A stretch of DNA of 21,395 bases from NCBI GenBank assembly GCA_000436535.1, contig FR886338.1:1-21395 (forward strand), in the 5' to 3' direction. Position numbers and translations under genes: made by a program. The notes beneath the pieces are model-generated. The model saw only the letters and a program-made list of their open reading frames with translations, was not told the origin of the DNA and made no database searches. Shown here in pieces: positions 1-7,794 of this stretch (its first letter is position 1; every line of letters starts with the position of its first letter). Source of the stretch: Eubacterium sp. CAG:252. GTDB lineage: Bacteria; Bacillota; Clostridia; Lachnospirales; Lachnospiraceae.

Positions 1-147
1 TCAGTGATTATCTTTTAGAAAACAGCCAACTACAGCGATGCCAAATCCGAGAACACCTAGGACATATCCCCAAAAATTATTTGTTGTCACAGCAATTCCT
101 AAAAGTATTATTGCAATCCCCGATAACTCAATCTTAATTCCTTTCAT
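1..147 (-). CDS. small two-helix membrane protein, 48 aa
   Basis: A complete short reading frame: ATG at 147 (minus strand) to TGA at the first base of the window. The 48-residue product begins MKGIKIELSGIAIILLGIAV and is almost wholly hydrophobic. It has two likely membrane helices (about residues 8-23 and 26-43) separated by a TTNNFW turn, and ends in the charged tail LKDNH. No catalytic motif is visible and I do not recognise a family. The start is supported by an extended -10 about 40 bases upstream, but the ribosome binding site is weak. It follows the cysteine desulfurase on the same strand, with a 144-base gap that shows no clear terminator. Function is unknown. Confidence 0.6.
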   Translation of the reverse strand: MKGIKIELSGIAIILLGIAVTTNNFWGYVLGVLGFGIAVVGCFLKDNH

Positions 148-186
148 TGCAAATATCTTCGTTACAAACTACGATTTGTTGTTCTC

Positions 187-195
187 ATTCTACCA
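187..195 (-). promoter_or_regulatory. extended -10 promoter element
   Basis: Read on the minus strand, TGG-TAGAAT matches the extended -10 pattern TGn-TATAAT. No convincing -35 hexamer lies 16-18 bases upstream. The predicted transcript would start near 180 and give a leader of about 33 bases for the small membrane protein. Confidence 0.35.
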
Positions 196-291
196 TACTG
201 AACCCGTGTTTTACACCTCGCAATTCGACAAGGACAATCAGCTTTTTCTGACTGCCCCTGTCTGTTCTCTGTTTGTGTTTGACCGCTTTTT

Positions 292-1458
292 CTAGCCTGC
301 GCTTTCACGCAGCTCCCTCACGCCTCTTTTTATACACTCCACACAATAATCACACTGCTTCCTTGTCAGTCCATGATTGAGTGTAATTCTTATTGATGAC
401 TGTGCGCCCTCATCGTCAAGCCCTATTGCCTTGAGTACATGGGATGGTCCTCCTAGATTTCCGTGGCATGCCGAACCTGCCGATACACATATTCCATCTT
501 TGTCAAGCATTATCACAAGCTCACCACCGTTAATGCCATCAAATCTGAAATTCATATTACCGGATATTCTATATTTATAATCGCCATTAAGCGCTGAACC
601 TTTTACTTCCCTTAATATTCTGTTTGTTATATAGTTTCTTGTTGACATTTCCTCCTGTATGCGCTGTTTCAGCCTATTCTGTGATATTCTGGCGGCTGTT
701 GCAAGTCCAATAATACCCGCTACATTTTCAGTACCCGAACGCATTCCCCGTTCCTGACCTCCACCACATATAAGTGGACTTATATTTCCAGACCTTGCAT
801 ACAGAAAACCAACACCTTTAGCACCGCCTATCTTATGCGCACTCACACTCATATAATCAACACCGAGTTCATTAACATTTACAGGAATATGACCATAAGC
901 TGCCACCGCATCTGTATGAACTGGTATGCCGTATTCTGCAGCTATATTGCACACTCCCTTTACTGGCTGGATTGTGCCTATCTCATTGTTGACAAGCATA
1001 ACTGATATAAGTCTCGTGTCACACTGGATATGTGATACAAGGTCATTCATATTAATAATTCCGTTTGGATGTACCCTGACATAAGTTACCTTATATCCTC
1101 TTTTTTCAAGCTGGCGGCACTTATTCATAATCGCCGGATGTTCTATGGAACTGACTATAATATGACCTTTTTTACCACTGCTGCCACCTGTTGTATCGTG
1201 TACTTGGCTGCCTGTCAGCGCTGATTCAAGCACCCAGTTATCACTCTCCGTTCCACCTGATGTAAAAAATACCTCGTCCGAAGCCGCACCAATAGTTTCT
1301 GCTACTATCTTTCTTGCCTCTTCCAGCGCTATCTTATTCATTCTGCCTATCTTATATATGGAAGACGGATTGCCATAATTATCCGCAATATAATTCAACA
1401 TAACATCACGCACTTCTGGAAGAACCGGCGTAGTCGCCGCATTATCAAGATATAACAT
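292..1458 (-). CDS. NifS-type cysteine desulfurase
   Basis: PLP-dependent enzyme that removes sulfur from L-cysteine as a protein persulfide for Fe-S cluster or thio-cofactor synthesis. The 388-residue length is normal for NifS/IscS proteins. The N-terminus MLYLDNAATT fits the family, as do the cofactor loop TSGGTESDN (66-74), EHPA with His107, Asp183 in HTDA, the PLP lysine Lys209 in SAHK, and the catalytic Cys331 in GSACHG. The Gln usually found three residues after the Asp (IscS Gln183) is Ala186 here. The C-terminus adds a short Cys-containing stretch (CDYCVEC, 369-375). A GGGGAGG element sits immediately before the ATG. The gene is divergent from the flippase gene. No transfer partner is adjacent; a NifU-like scaffold lies 3 kb away in a separate transcription unit, so a partnership is only inferred. 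Confidence 0.93.
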   Translation of the reverse strand: MLYLDNAATTPVLPEVRDVMLNYIADNYGNPSSIYKIGRMNKIALEEARKIVAETIGAASDEVFFTSGGTESDNWVLESALTGSQVHDTTGGSSGKKGHIIVSSIEHPAIMNKCRQLEKRGYKVTYVRVHPNGIINMNDLVSHIQCDTRLISVMLVNNEIGTIQPVKGVCNIAAEYGIPVHTDAVAAYGHIPVNVNELGVDYMSVSAHKIGGAKGVGFLYARSGNISPLICGGGQERGMRSGTENVAGIIGLATAARISQNRLKQRIQEEMSTRNYITNRILREVKGSALNGDYKYRISGNMNFRFDGINGGELVIMLDKDGICVSAGSACHGNLGGPSHVLKAIGLDDEGAQSSIRITLNHGLTRKQCDYCVECIKRGVRELRESAG

Positions 1459-1664
1459 ACCTCCCCTTTCCGTGCATATATAATCGCACTTTCCCCTATA
1501 TTTTTAATATTATGCCAAATGTCAGAAAGTCGTTCATATCTGCATTAATTAAAAAACTTATGACCCGACTGACACCAAAATACCTTTTAATACTTACATC
1601 ATATTATATTCAATTAAAGCATAATATGTTAAAGAATAAAGATATGGTTATTAACTGGTCATAT

Positions 1665-3206
1665 ATGAATAAATCCATCAAAAATCCGCTTATTAAAGGA
1701 ACTATAATTCTTACCGCAGCCGGACTTTTTTGCCGTATACTCGGCTTTTATTACAGAATATTTCTTAACCGGCATATTGGTGCTTACGGTATGGGAATAT
1801 TGCAGCTTATTATGCCGCTTTGCGGAATAGCCTTTTCGGTATGCATCATCGGTTTTAATTCAGCCATATCAAAGTTTACAGCCGCTTATCACAAAAGCCT
1901 CAAACCGCTTATATCCGGAATATGCGTATCCCTTCCGGTTTCTATAGCATTTTCGACATTGTGCTATATATTTGCAGATACAATAGCCAAACGTATTATG
2001 TTAAATGCTTACTGTGCCAGTCTTATAAAGGTTATCGTGCTTGGAATTCCTCTGTCAGCCCTGCACAACTGTATATGCGGATATTATTATGGCTGCAAAT
2101 CAACCGCCATACCCGCCATATCCCAGATTATTGAGCAGCTTGTAAGAATTCTTGGTGTTATCATATATTATTATGCCTTTATTAAAGGCTCCGGCGAACT
2201 TACCATATATGATGCCCTGTACGGTAATATATTTGGTGAGCTGTCTGCTGTTTTATTCTGTGTTATATTATTGTACGCAAAAAAGATAAGATACCGTAAA
2301 GATACCTTATCCAATATGTTTATAAATAATATGCGTACACTTTGTATGTATACAAAAAGAATAACTCTGTATGCAATTCCTCTAAACTTAAACAGCCTGC
2401 TTATACATCTTCTTGAAAGCGGCGAGGCAATCCTTATCCCAGCTCAGCTTATGCTGTATGGCTTATGCCATGAAAATGCTGTGAGCACCTACGGCATAAT
2501 CGGTGGAATGGCTCTGCCTCTTATTATGTTTCCAAGCGCAATAACTAATTCGCTGGCAGTTATGCTTGTTCCTAAAATATCGGAGGACAGCTCAGCTAAC
2601 CACTCGGATGGCATAATAAATACAATATCCTACACCATTACGCTGTGTATGCACCTTGGAATTATGTGTTCTGTGTTATTTGTTCTGTATATAAGCCGAC
2701 TTGGTGCCATCATATTCGGCGAAAGCGATGTATACACATACACCACTCTGCTTGCCTGTGTCTGTCCATTTCTGTATCTCAAAGTCGGTCTGTCAAGTAT
2801 ACTGAATGGAATTAATAAAACCACATTTACATGTGCCGCCAATATAACAGGACTTCTTATAAGAATAGGCTTTCTTATTGTTCTTGTTCCCCATATTGGC
2901 ATATCAGGATACATATACGGACTTATAATAAGCAACTTTATCGTGTGCCTTCTAAGCTATGTGAAGCTAAGGCTTTCTTATTGTTTTAAGGCAAATGTGG
3001 TAAACAATATTATATGTCCTGCAAGTATAAGCATAATATCTGTTGCAACCGCTTCAATATCCGAAAAACTTATAACTCTGCTTATTCCTGATATACTTGC
3101 AAATATAAGCTACACTCTGCTACTTTTAATGAAGCTTGTAATTGCATGTATTATATATGTAATTCTGTTCATATATACAACCAGACCACAGAATAATTCT
3201 TATTAA
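1665..3206 (+). CDS. SpoVB/MurJ-like polysaccharide or lipid flippase (MOP superfamily)
   Basis: Multi-pass membrane protein of the MOP exporter superfamily (SpoVB, Wzx, MurJ), which flips lipid-linked cell-wall or spore-cortex precursors. The chain is hydrophobic throughout, with about 13-14 predicted helices. It opens with the typical amphipathic segment and first helix: LIKGTIILTAAGLFCRILGF, then YRIFLNRHIGAYGMG. The frame is open from an ATG at 1512, but the extra 51 N-terminal residues do not look like the family. Starting at 1665 gives 513 aa, close to Bacillus SpoVB. None of the candidate ATGs (1512, 1560, 1626, 1644, 1665) has a good ribosome binding site, so the start is uncertain. 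The stop codon overlaps the stop of the convergent gene. Whether it works in sporulation or general envelope synthesis cannot be told from sequence. Confidence 0.82.
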   Translation: MNKSIKNPLIKGTIILTAAGLFCRILGFYYRIFLNRHIGAYGMGILQLIMPLCGIAFSVCIIGFNSAISKFTAAYHKSLKPLISGICVSLPVSIAFSTLCYIFADTIAKRIMLNAYCASLIKVIVLGIPLSALHNCICGYYYGCKSTAIPAISQIIEQLVRILGVIIYYYAFIKGSGELTIYDALYGNIFGELSAVLFCVILLYAKKIRYRKDTLSNMFINNMRTLCMYTKRITLYAIPLNLNSLLIHLLESGEAILIPAQLMLYGLCHENAVSTYGIIGGMALPLIMFPSAITNSLAVMLVPKISEDSSANHSDGIINTISYTITLCMHLGIMCSVLFVLYISRLGAIIFGESDVYTYTTLLACVCPFLYLKVGLSSILNGINKTTFTCAANITGLLIRIGFLIVLVPHIGISGYIYGLIISNFIVCLLSYVKLRLSYCFKANVVNNIICPASISIISVATASISEKLITLLIPDILANISYTLLLLMKLVIACIIYVILFIYTTRPQNNSY

Positions 3207-3544
3207 TTTTCCTGATTTTCTGTATTTACCAGTTTTGTATATCTTTTTGCCTGATTGATGGATGGGGCGTTGTCCCATTCATCTTTTCTTTCGTCATACA
3301 TTTTCTGTATCCATTCGATAGCTTCTTTTCTGCCCTCTTCGGAATATTCAAACTGCTTTGTGGTTATATCATCCGGATTAACAGCGCTTGATGCAAATGG
3401 ACCTCTCCATACAAGTGCATCAAGCATAAATTCCGGCTTTTTACCTGTCCTTTTAATCATATATCTCATTCCATTATGGTCGCCGCTGTAAGTGCCGCCA
3501 TAGGAAAAGAAGTTGAATGGAAGTATCTGTTTTTCATCTATCAT
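3203..3544 (-). CDS. uncharacterised small soluble protein, 113 aa
   Basis: I do not assign a function. The 113-residue product starts MIDEKQILPFNFFSYGGTYS and is soluble, with no signal peptide or membrane helix. It has a basic/aromatic N-terminal half (GMRYMIKRTGKKPEFMLDAL, then VWRGPFASS) and an acidic helical C-terminal half (EEGRKEAIEWIQKMYDERKD). It resembles short conserved proteins of Clostridia that share a YMI/LxRT...W.GP pattern, but that is recall, not a search. A TGAGG element nine bases before the ATG supports the start. It lies downstream of the terminator of the GGGtGRT operon, so it is probably transcribed separately. Its TAA overlaps the TAA of the convergent flippase gene. 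Confidence 0.72.
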   Translation of the reverse strand: MIDEKQILPFNFFSYGGTYSGDHNGMRYMIKRTGKKPEFMLDALVWRGPFASSAVNPDDITTKQFEYSEEGRKEAIEWIQKMYDERKDEWDNAPSINQAKRYTKLVNTENQEN

Positions 3545-3593
3545 GTGTTATACCTCATAGCTCATTTATAGTTGTTGTAATGTTAGAGTATTA

Positions 3594-3630
3594 CAAAAAG
3601 AGAGCCTTTAGATATCTCTAAAAACTCTCT
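3594..3630 (-). terminator. Rho-independent terminator of the GGGtGRT operon
   Basis: On the minus strand a 14-bp stem (arms 3617-3630 and 3599-3612, two G-U pairs, GATA loop) is followed directly by five T. It lies about 25 bases after the GGGtGRT stop codon. The other strand has no T tract, so it acts in the minus direction only. Confidence 0.9.
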
Positions 3631-3655
3631 AAACAGCATAAATACTAGCCTTTTA

Positions 3656-4666
3656 TTAGAACTTACCTTCATCAGCAGCCTGCTGTACACTAACAGCAAC
3701 AGCAACTGTAGCACCAACCATAGGGTTGTTACCCATACCGATAAGACCCATCATTTCTACGTGGGCAGGAACTGAAGATGAACCAGCGAACTGGGCATCT
3801 GAGTGCATACGTCCCATAGTATCTGTCATACCATAAGAAGCAGGACCTGCTGCCATGTTATCTGGGTGAAGTGTACGACCTGTACCACCACCTGAAGCTA
3901 CTGAGAAGTACTTCTTGCCAGCTTCAAGTCTTTCCTTCTTGTATGTACCTGCAACTGGATGCTGGAATCTTGTAGGGTTTGTTGAGTTACCTGTGATAGA
4001 GATATCAACATTCTCCTTCCACATGATTGCAACACCTTCTGTTACATCGTTAGCGCCGTAGCAGTTAACCTTAGAACGAAGTCCATCAGAATATGCGATT
4101 CTTTCGATTTCCTTAACTTCGCCTGTAGCATAATCCATCTCTGTCTCAACGAATGTGAATCCGTTAATTCTTGAGATAATCTTAGCAGCATCCTTACCAA
4201 GACCGTTAAGAATAACCCTAAGAGGTTTCTGTCTAACCTTGTTAGCCTTCTCTGCGATACCGATAGCACCCTCAGCAGCAGCGAATGATTCGTGACCTGC
4301 TAAGAAAGCGAAACATTCTGTATCTTCTTCAAGAAGCATCTTACCAAGGTTACCATGTCCAAGACCAACCTTTCTCTGGTCAGCAACTGAACCTGGAATA
4401 CAGAATGCCTGAAGACCTTCACCGATAGCTGCAGCAGCTTCTGAAGCCTTTCTAGCACCCTTCTTGATTGCGATAGCTGCACCTACGATGTAAGCCCAGC
4501 AAGCGTTTTCAAAGCAAATAGGCTGAATGCCCTTTACCATGTTGTATACGTCTAAACCAGCATCTTTAGTAATCTTCTCAGCTTCTTCTATAGATGAGAT
4601 ACCATAGCTGTTAAGTACAGCGTTGATCTGGTCAATTCTTCTCTCATATGATTCAAATAATGCCAT
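3656..4666 (-). CDS. GGGtGRT family protein
   Basis: A 336-residue cytoplasmic protein carrying the signature for which the family is named: SGGGTGRT at 258-265. It is followed by a very conserved-looking C-terminal half (TLHPDNMAAGPASYGMTDTM, then MHSDAQFAGSSS near 287-298). The biochemical role of this family is not established as far as I know. Genes for it are typically found beside an Fe-S scaffold gene, as here: the NifU-like gene ends 14 bases upstream. Cysteines at 51, 56, 89, 118 and 202 are available, but no cluster motif is obvious. AAGGAGG nine bases before the ATG marks the start. The uniform codon choice in this gene and its partner suggests high expression. A strong terminator follows. 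Confidence 0.93.
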   Translation of the reverse strand: MALFESYERRIDQINAVLNSYGISSIEEAEKITKDAGLDVYNMVKGIQPICFENACWAYIVGAAIAIKKGARKASEAAAAIGEGLQAFCIPGSVADQRKVGLGHGNLGKMLLEEDTECFAFLAGHESFAAAEGAIGIAEKANKVRQKPLRVILNGLGKDAAKIISRINGFTFVETEMDYATGEVKEIERIAYSDGLRSKVNCYGANDVTEGVAIMWKENVDISITGNSTNPTRFQHPVAGTYKKERLEAGKKYFSVASGGGTGRTLHPDNMAAGPASYGMTDTMGRMHSDAQFAGSSSVPAHVEMMGLIGMGNNPMVGATVAVAVSVQQAADEGKF

Positions 4667-4680
4667 TATATTCGTCCTCC

Positions 4681-5385
4681 TTACTTAACCTCTTCATCTG
4701 TTCTAGGATCAATAATCTTAACTGCATCAGCAACACGGCCATACTGTCCAGCTGCCTTCTCATATGCTGTGTTAGGATCATCACCCTTCTTAATGAAGTC
4801 TGTCATCTTACCAAGGTTAACGAACTTATAACCAATAATCTGATCATCCTTGTCAAGAGCGATACCTGTTACATATCCCTCTGCCATCTCTAAGTAACGT
4901 GGTCCCTTTGCAAGAGTACCATACATAGTACCAACCTGTGAACGAAGTCCCTTACCAAGGTCTTCAAGACCAGCACCAACTGCTAAACCGCCTTCTGAGA
5001 AAGCGCTCTGTGTTCTGCCGTATACAATCTGTAAGAATAATTCTCTCATAGCTGTATTGATAGCATCACATACTAAGTCTGTATTTAAAGCTTCCATAAC
5101 TGTTAAGCCTGGTAAGATTTCAGCTGCCATAGCTGCTGAATGTGTCATACCTGAACATCCGATTGTTTCAACTAAAGCTTCCTGAATGATACCTTCCTTA
5201 ACATTTAATGTGAGCTTACATGCACCCTGCTGAGGAGCACACCAGCCAACACCATGTGTAAAACCTGAAATGTTCTTAACTTCCTTATTCTGTACCCACT
5301 TTCCTTCTGTAGGAACTGGAGCTGCGCCATGATGAACGCCCTGTGCTACTGGACACATGTTTTCAACTTCCTGTGTATAAATCAT
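4681..5385 (-). CDS. NifU/IscU-like iron-sulfur scaffold protein
   Basis: A 234-residue protein with an IscU/NifU N-terminal-type fold. The signature GCSGMTHSAAMAAEIL (76-91) matches the second-cysteine region of IscU, and Cys49, Cys56, Cys77 and Cys106 are candidate ligands. It has an unusual N-terminal region rich in Cys, His and Pro (MCPVAQGVHHGAAPVP, 10-25) and a C-terminal extension from about 165 that ordinary IscU (about 130 aa) lacks. It is therefore a distinct scaffold class, the one usually paired with GGGtGRT proteins. The ATG at 5385 is chosen because AAAGGAG lies seven bases upstream. An ATG at 5418 lies inside a leader hairpin and would put that binding site inside the coding region. 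It is the first gene of a two-gene operon. Confidence 0.9.
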   Translation of the reverse strand: MIYTQEVENMCPVAQGVHHGAAPVPTEGKWVQNKEVKNISGFTHGVGWCAPQQGACKLTLNVKEGIIQEALVETIGCSGMTHSAAMAAEILPGLTVMEALNTDLVCDAINTAMRELFLQIVYGRTQSAFSEGGLAVGAGLEDLGKGLRSQVGTMYGTLAKGPRYLEMAEGYVTGIALDKDDQIIGYKFVNLGKMTDFIKKGDDPNTAYEKAAGQYGRVADAVKIIDPRTDEEVK

Positions 5386-5407
5386 CTTATTACTCCTTTC
5401 GTTAGTT

Positions 5408-5437
5408 AAGGGATCCATACCTAATGATGAATCCCTT
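5408..5437 (-). promoter_or_regulatory. leader hairpin of the scaffold operon
   Basis: Perfect 7-bp inverted repeat AAGGGAT...ATCCCTT with a 16-base loop, lying between the predicted transcription start (about 5444) and the ribosome binding site. No T tract follows in the minus direction, so it is not a terminator. It may stabilise the 5' end or bind a regulator. Confidence 0.55.
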
Positions 5438-5450
5438 TATCACTTGTGTT

Positions 5451-5479
5451 ATTTTCTCACATCACAATGCTTAAGTCAA
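5451..5479 (-). promoter_or_regulatory. sigma-A promoter of the scaffold/GGGtGRT operon with dyad over -35
   Basis: Minus-strand TTGACT, 17-base spacer, GAAAAT. The -35 matches the consensus at five of six positions; the -10 is weaker. A/T-rich T tracts upstream could act as an UP element. An inverted repeat CACAAT-N16-ATTGTG (5463-5490) is centred on the -35 hexamer and is a candidate operator. Confidence 0.55.
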
Positions 5480-5522
5480 TTATGATTGTGTAAAAAATAT
5501 CAAAAATTATAAAAAAATGTAA

Positions 5523-7586
5523 TTAAAGGTCGAACTTATCAATAGCTTCTGTAAGATGTGAAGCAATATCATCAAGTTCTACAGTAAACTGGTTAAGTGT
5601 ATGCATAGTCGCATTAACCTCCTCTGCTGAGGCTGAAACCTCCTCGGAAGCTGCTGCTGTTTCTGTTGATACAGAAGCAACATCCTCCATACTCTTAACA
5701 ACATTTTCACGGCTTGCATCCATCTGGTCATTAAGTGAAGCTATGTTCTCAAGACCATCCTTAAGTGCATTGATTGCATCTGAGATATGTCCGAAAAGTT
5801 CCTTTGCCGCATTGATTGACTTATTCTGCTCGTTTATAATCTCAACACTTTCGTCCATAGTCTTTTCAGCAACAACTGACTTAGCTGATATTTCCTTGAT
5901 AATCTGCTTAATCTCATCTGTTGAAGACTGTGACTGTTCAGCAAGCTTTCTAATCTCATCAGCAACTACTGCAAAGCCCTTTCCGCTCTCACCTGCCCTT
6001 GCTGCCTCAATACTTGCATTAAGCGAAAGTAAGTTAGTCTGTTCTGTAATCTCTGTAATTGCATCAGATATAAAGTTAATCTTTTCAATACTTTCAATCA
6101 TCTCATTGACAACATTCTTAGAAAATCTTGAGTTATCCTTAGACTTTTCACCCTTGTCAATAAGGTCATCAACAATTGTTATACCCTTATCACTAAGAGT
6201 CTTTGTCTCTATTGACATATCGCTTATATCGCTTACATATGCCTTAGTTTCGTGAAGCTTAGAAGCAAGAAGTTCTACTTCTGATGTAGCCTTCTGTGTG
6301 CTCTCTGCCTGTCCTGATGCACCTATAGATACGCTCTGGATAGCTTCTGAAACCTGATTAACTGTTTCTGTAGTAGACTCACTTACCTGTGATATCTTCT
6401 TGGATGCTGTTATAAGTACACCAGACTTTTCTTCAACGCCCTTGATAAGTCCTGCCATCTGGTCAGCCATAATATTATAGTTGCTTTCTGCCTGACCAAA
6501 TTCATCCTTCCTCTTAACCTTTATTCTATGTGTAAGATCACCATTTGCCATCTTATCCATAGCCACATTGATTTTCTTAAGTTCACCTGAGATTAACTTT
6601 GATATTATAAGGGCAATTGCTATACCGATTACAAGAGCAATGAGTGCAAGTAATATAATAGTATTTCTAATGCTGTCAATAACTGACTGTGTTTCAGACT
6701 CACTTATAAAGCCCATAAGAGTCCAGCCTGTAACTGCATCCTTTGATGTTACTATATGAAGGCTTTCACCATTGACAGTTTCATCAAAAGAAAATGTTGT
6801 ATCAAGCTTATCATCACTAAGACCCTTTATAGTACTCCAGCATGCAAGCTTTGTAACGTCATCAACATATGTATTCTTGTCATTATTAACAAGTATCTTG
6901 CCATCATTATTGACAAGTATTACATAACCTGTGTTAAGAAGTCCTATATTTCTTACATAATCTTCTACCTCTGAGAAGTCAATATTAAGACCTACTACAC
7001 CATAATTGCTGTTATCTGAATACTTTATTTCCTGCGATACAGTAAATATAGTCTTTCCTGACGAAGAGTCAGTATATGGGTCTGAAAACATAGAATATAT
7101 AGAATTCCTTGCCTTAGAACCTATACAGCTCTTATACCATGTCTGGTTAGTATCATTAACACCTGTTGTAAGTCCACCCTTGTTAGATACCTTATTGGTC
7201 TGAGGGTTAAGCTCTGTCCATCCATCAATTCTTAAGCCTGTACTTGTTGTAAAAAATGCAAGCTCTGCACCATTAGTTACTCTAACCGATGCAACAAGAG
7301 AATCCTTTATTGCTGTTACATTAGTGTTCAAATCACCTGAGTCTTCAAGATGCTTTATCTCATTCTTACGTGTAAGAAGGTCGACAGGCTGTGAAAGTGT
7401 CTTTAAGTATGTTGTAAAGCCCTCCTGCACAGCATCGAGTGTCTGCTCACTTGTTACATTTGTGTTACTGTTTACAGCTGTTCTTGTTGTCTTTATAGAG
7501 CCGAATGATACAAGTATTATAGATACGCCTATCGCTACTACGAAAGATAATACAAGCTGAAAGCCGATTCCCTTAAAAGATTTCAT
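5523..7586 (-). CDS. methyl-accepting chemotaxis protein with dCache sensor
   Basis: A 687-residue transmembrane chemoreceptor. It has a first membrane helix at about 8-29, an extracellular double-Cache-like sensor at about 45-298, a second helix at about 307-329, HAMP at about 329-383, and a cytoplasmic signalling coiled coil. The hairpin tip is ITEQTNLLSLNASIEAARAG (512-531) followed by the ESGKGFAVVADEIRKLAEQS block, which binds CheA/CheW. Ala/Ser/Glu-rich stretches near 400-430 and 635-660 are likely methylation regions. In the sensor the WY pair is present (150-151), but the usual Arg before it is missing and the Asp of GVVGxD is Asn201. A canonical amino-acid ligand is therefore less likely. 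GTGAGG precedes the ATG. No flagellar or che genes are nearby. Three T tracts but no stem follow the stop codon. Confidence 0.95.
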   Translation of the reverse strand: MKSFKGIGFQLVLSFVVAIGVSIILVSFGSIKTTRTAVNSNTNVTSEQTLDAVQEGFTTYLKTLSQPVDLLTRKNEIKHLEDSGDLNTNVTAIKDSLVASVRVTNGAELAFFTTSTGLRIDGWTELNPQTNKVSNKGGLTTGVNDTNQTWYKSCIGSKARNSIYSMFSDPYTDSSSGKTIFTVSQEIKYSDNSNYGVVGLNIDFSEVEDYVRNIGLLNTGYVILVNNDGKILVNNDKNTYVDDVTKLACWSTIKGLSDDKLDTTFSFDETVNGESLHIVTSKDAVTGWTLMGFISESETQSVIDSIRNTIILLALIALVIGIAIALIISKLISGELKKINVAMDKMANGDLTHRIKVKRKDEFGQAESNYNIMADQMAGLIKGVEEKSGVLITASKKISQVSESTTETVNQVSEAIQSVSIGASGQAESTQKATSEVELLASKLHETKAYVSDISDMSIETKTLSDKGITIVDDLIDKGEKSKDNSRFSKNVVNEMIESIEKINFISDAITEITEQTNLLSLNASIEAARAGESGKGFAVVADEIRKLAEQSQSSTDEIKQIIKEISAKSVVAEKTMDESVEIINEQNKSINAAKELFGHISDAINALKDGLENIASLNDQMDASRENVVKSMEDVASVSTETAAASEEVSASAEEVNATMHTLNQFTVELDDIASHLTEAIDKFDL

Positions 7587-7697
7587 TTTTTTACCTCACT
7601 ATTCTTATCCCTTTTTTATAAATAATCAGAATTTCTTTAATCAGACACAAATATCACGACTGACCAACTTTTTCCGATTACTTTCTGCAATATTTTC

Positions 7698-7722
7698 TGT
7701 GAAATATCACTTTCCTTTCACA
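7698..7722 (-). promoter_or_regulatory. 5'-terminal stem-loop of the chemoreceptor mRNA
   Basis: Perfect 7-bp inverted repeat TGTGAAA-N11-TTTCACA. From the promoter position the transcript should begin at about 7722, so the hairpin would sit at the extreme 5' end of a leader of about 135 bases. No T tract follows, so it is not a terminator. Confidence 0.45.
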
Positions 7723-7728
7723 AGCTTA

Positions 7729-7756
7729 AATATAACATAAGACATATATTTTTCAA
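7729..7756 (-). promoter_or_regulatory. sigma-A promoter of the chemoreceptor gene
   Basis: Minus-strand TTGAAA, 16-base spacer, TATATT, with TGT just before the -10 (extended -10). It lies about 140 bases upstream of the chemoreceptor ATG. I saw no convincing sigma-28/sigma-D motif (TAAA...GCCGATA), which chemoreceptor genes often carry. Confidence 0.6.
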
Positions 7757-7794
7757 GTATTGTTTAGATTTATTAACAATTTATTAATATTTTC

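Noticed and set aside
38..295. 85-codon plus-strand frame
   Set aside because: It overlaps the small membrane protein on the other strand and the spacer, and lacks a binding site and recognisable composition; judged an antisense shadow.
1512..1664. N-terminal 51-residue extension of the flippase
   Set aside because: The extension does not resemble the family, has no ribosome binding site, and the protein from 1665 already has normal SpoVB length.
5486..5522. Terminator of the chemoreceptor gene
   Set aside because: Three T tracts follow the stop codon but no stem precedes them, so a Rho-independent terminator is not supported.
5743..6255. 170-codon plus-strand frame
   Set aside because: It is antisense to the chemoreceptor coiled coil and is Ser/Ile/Leu-rich because of that gene's regular codon pattern; no independent start signal.
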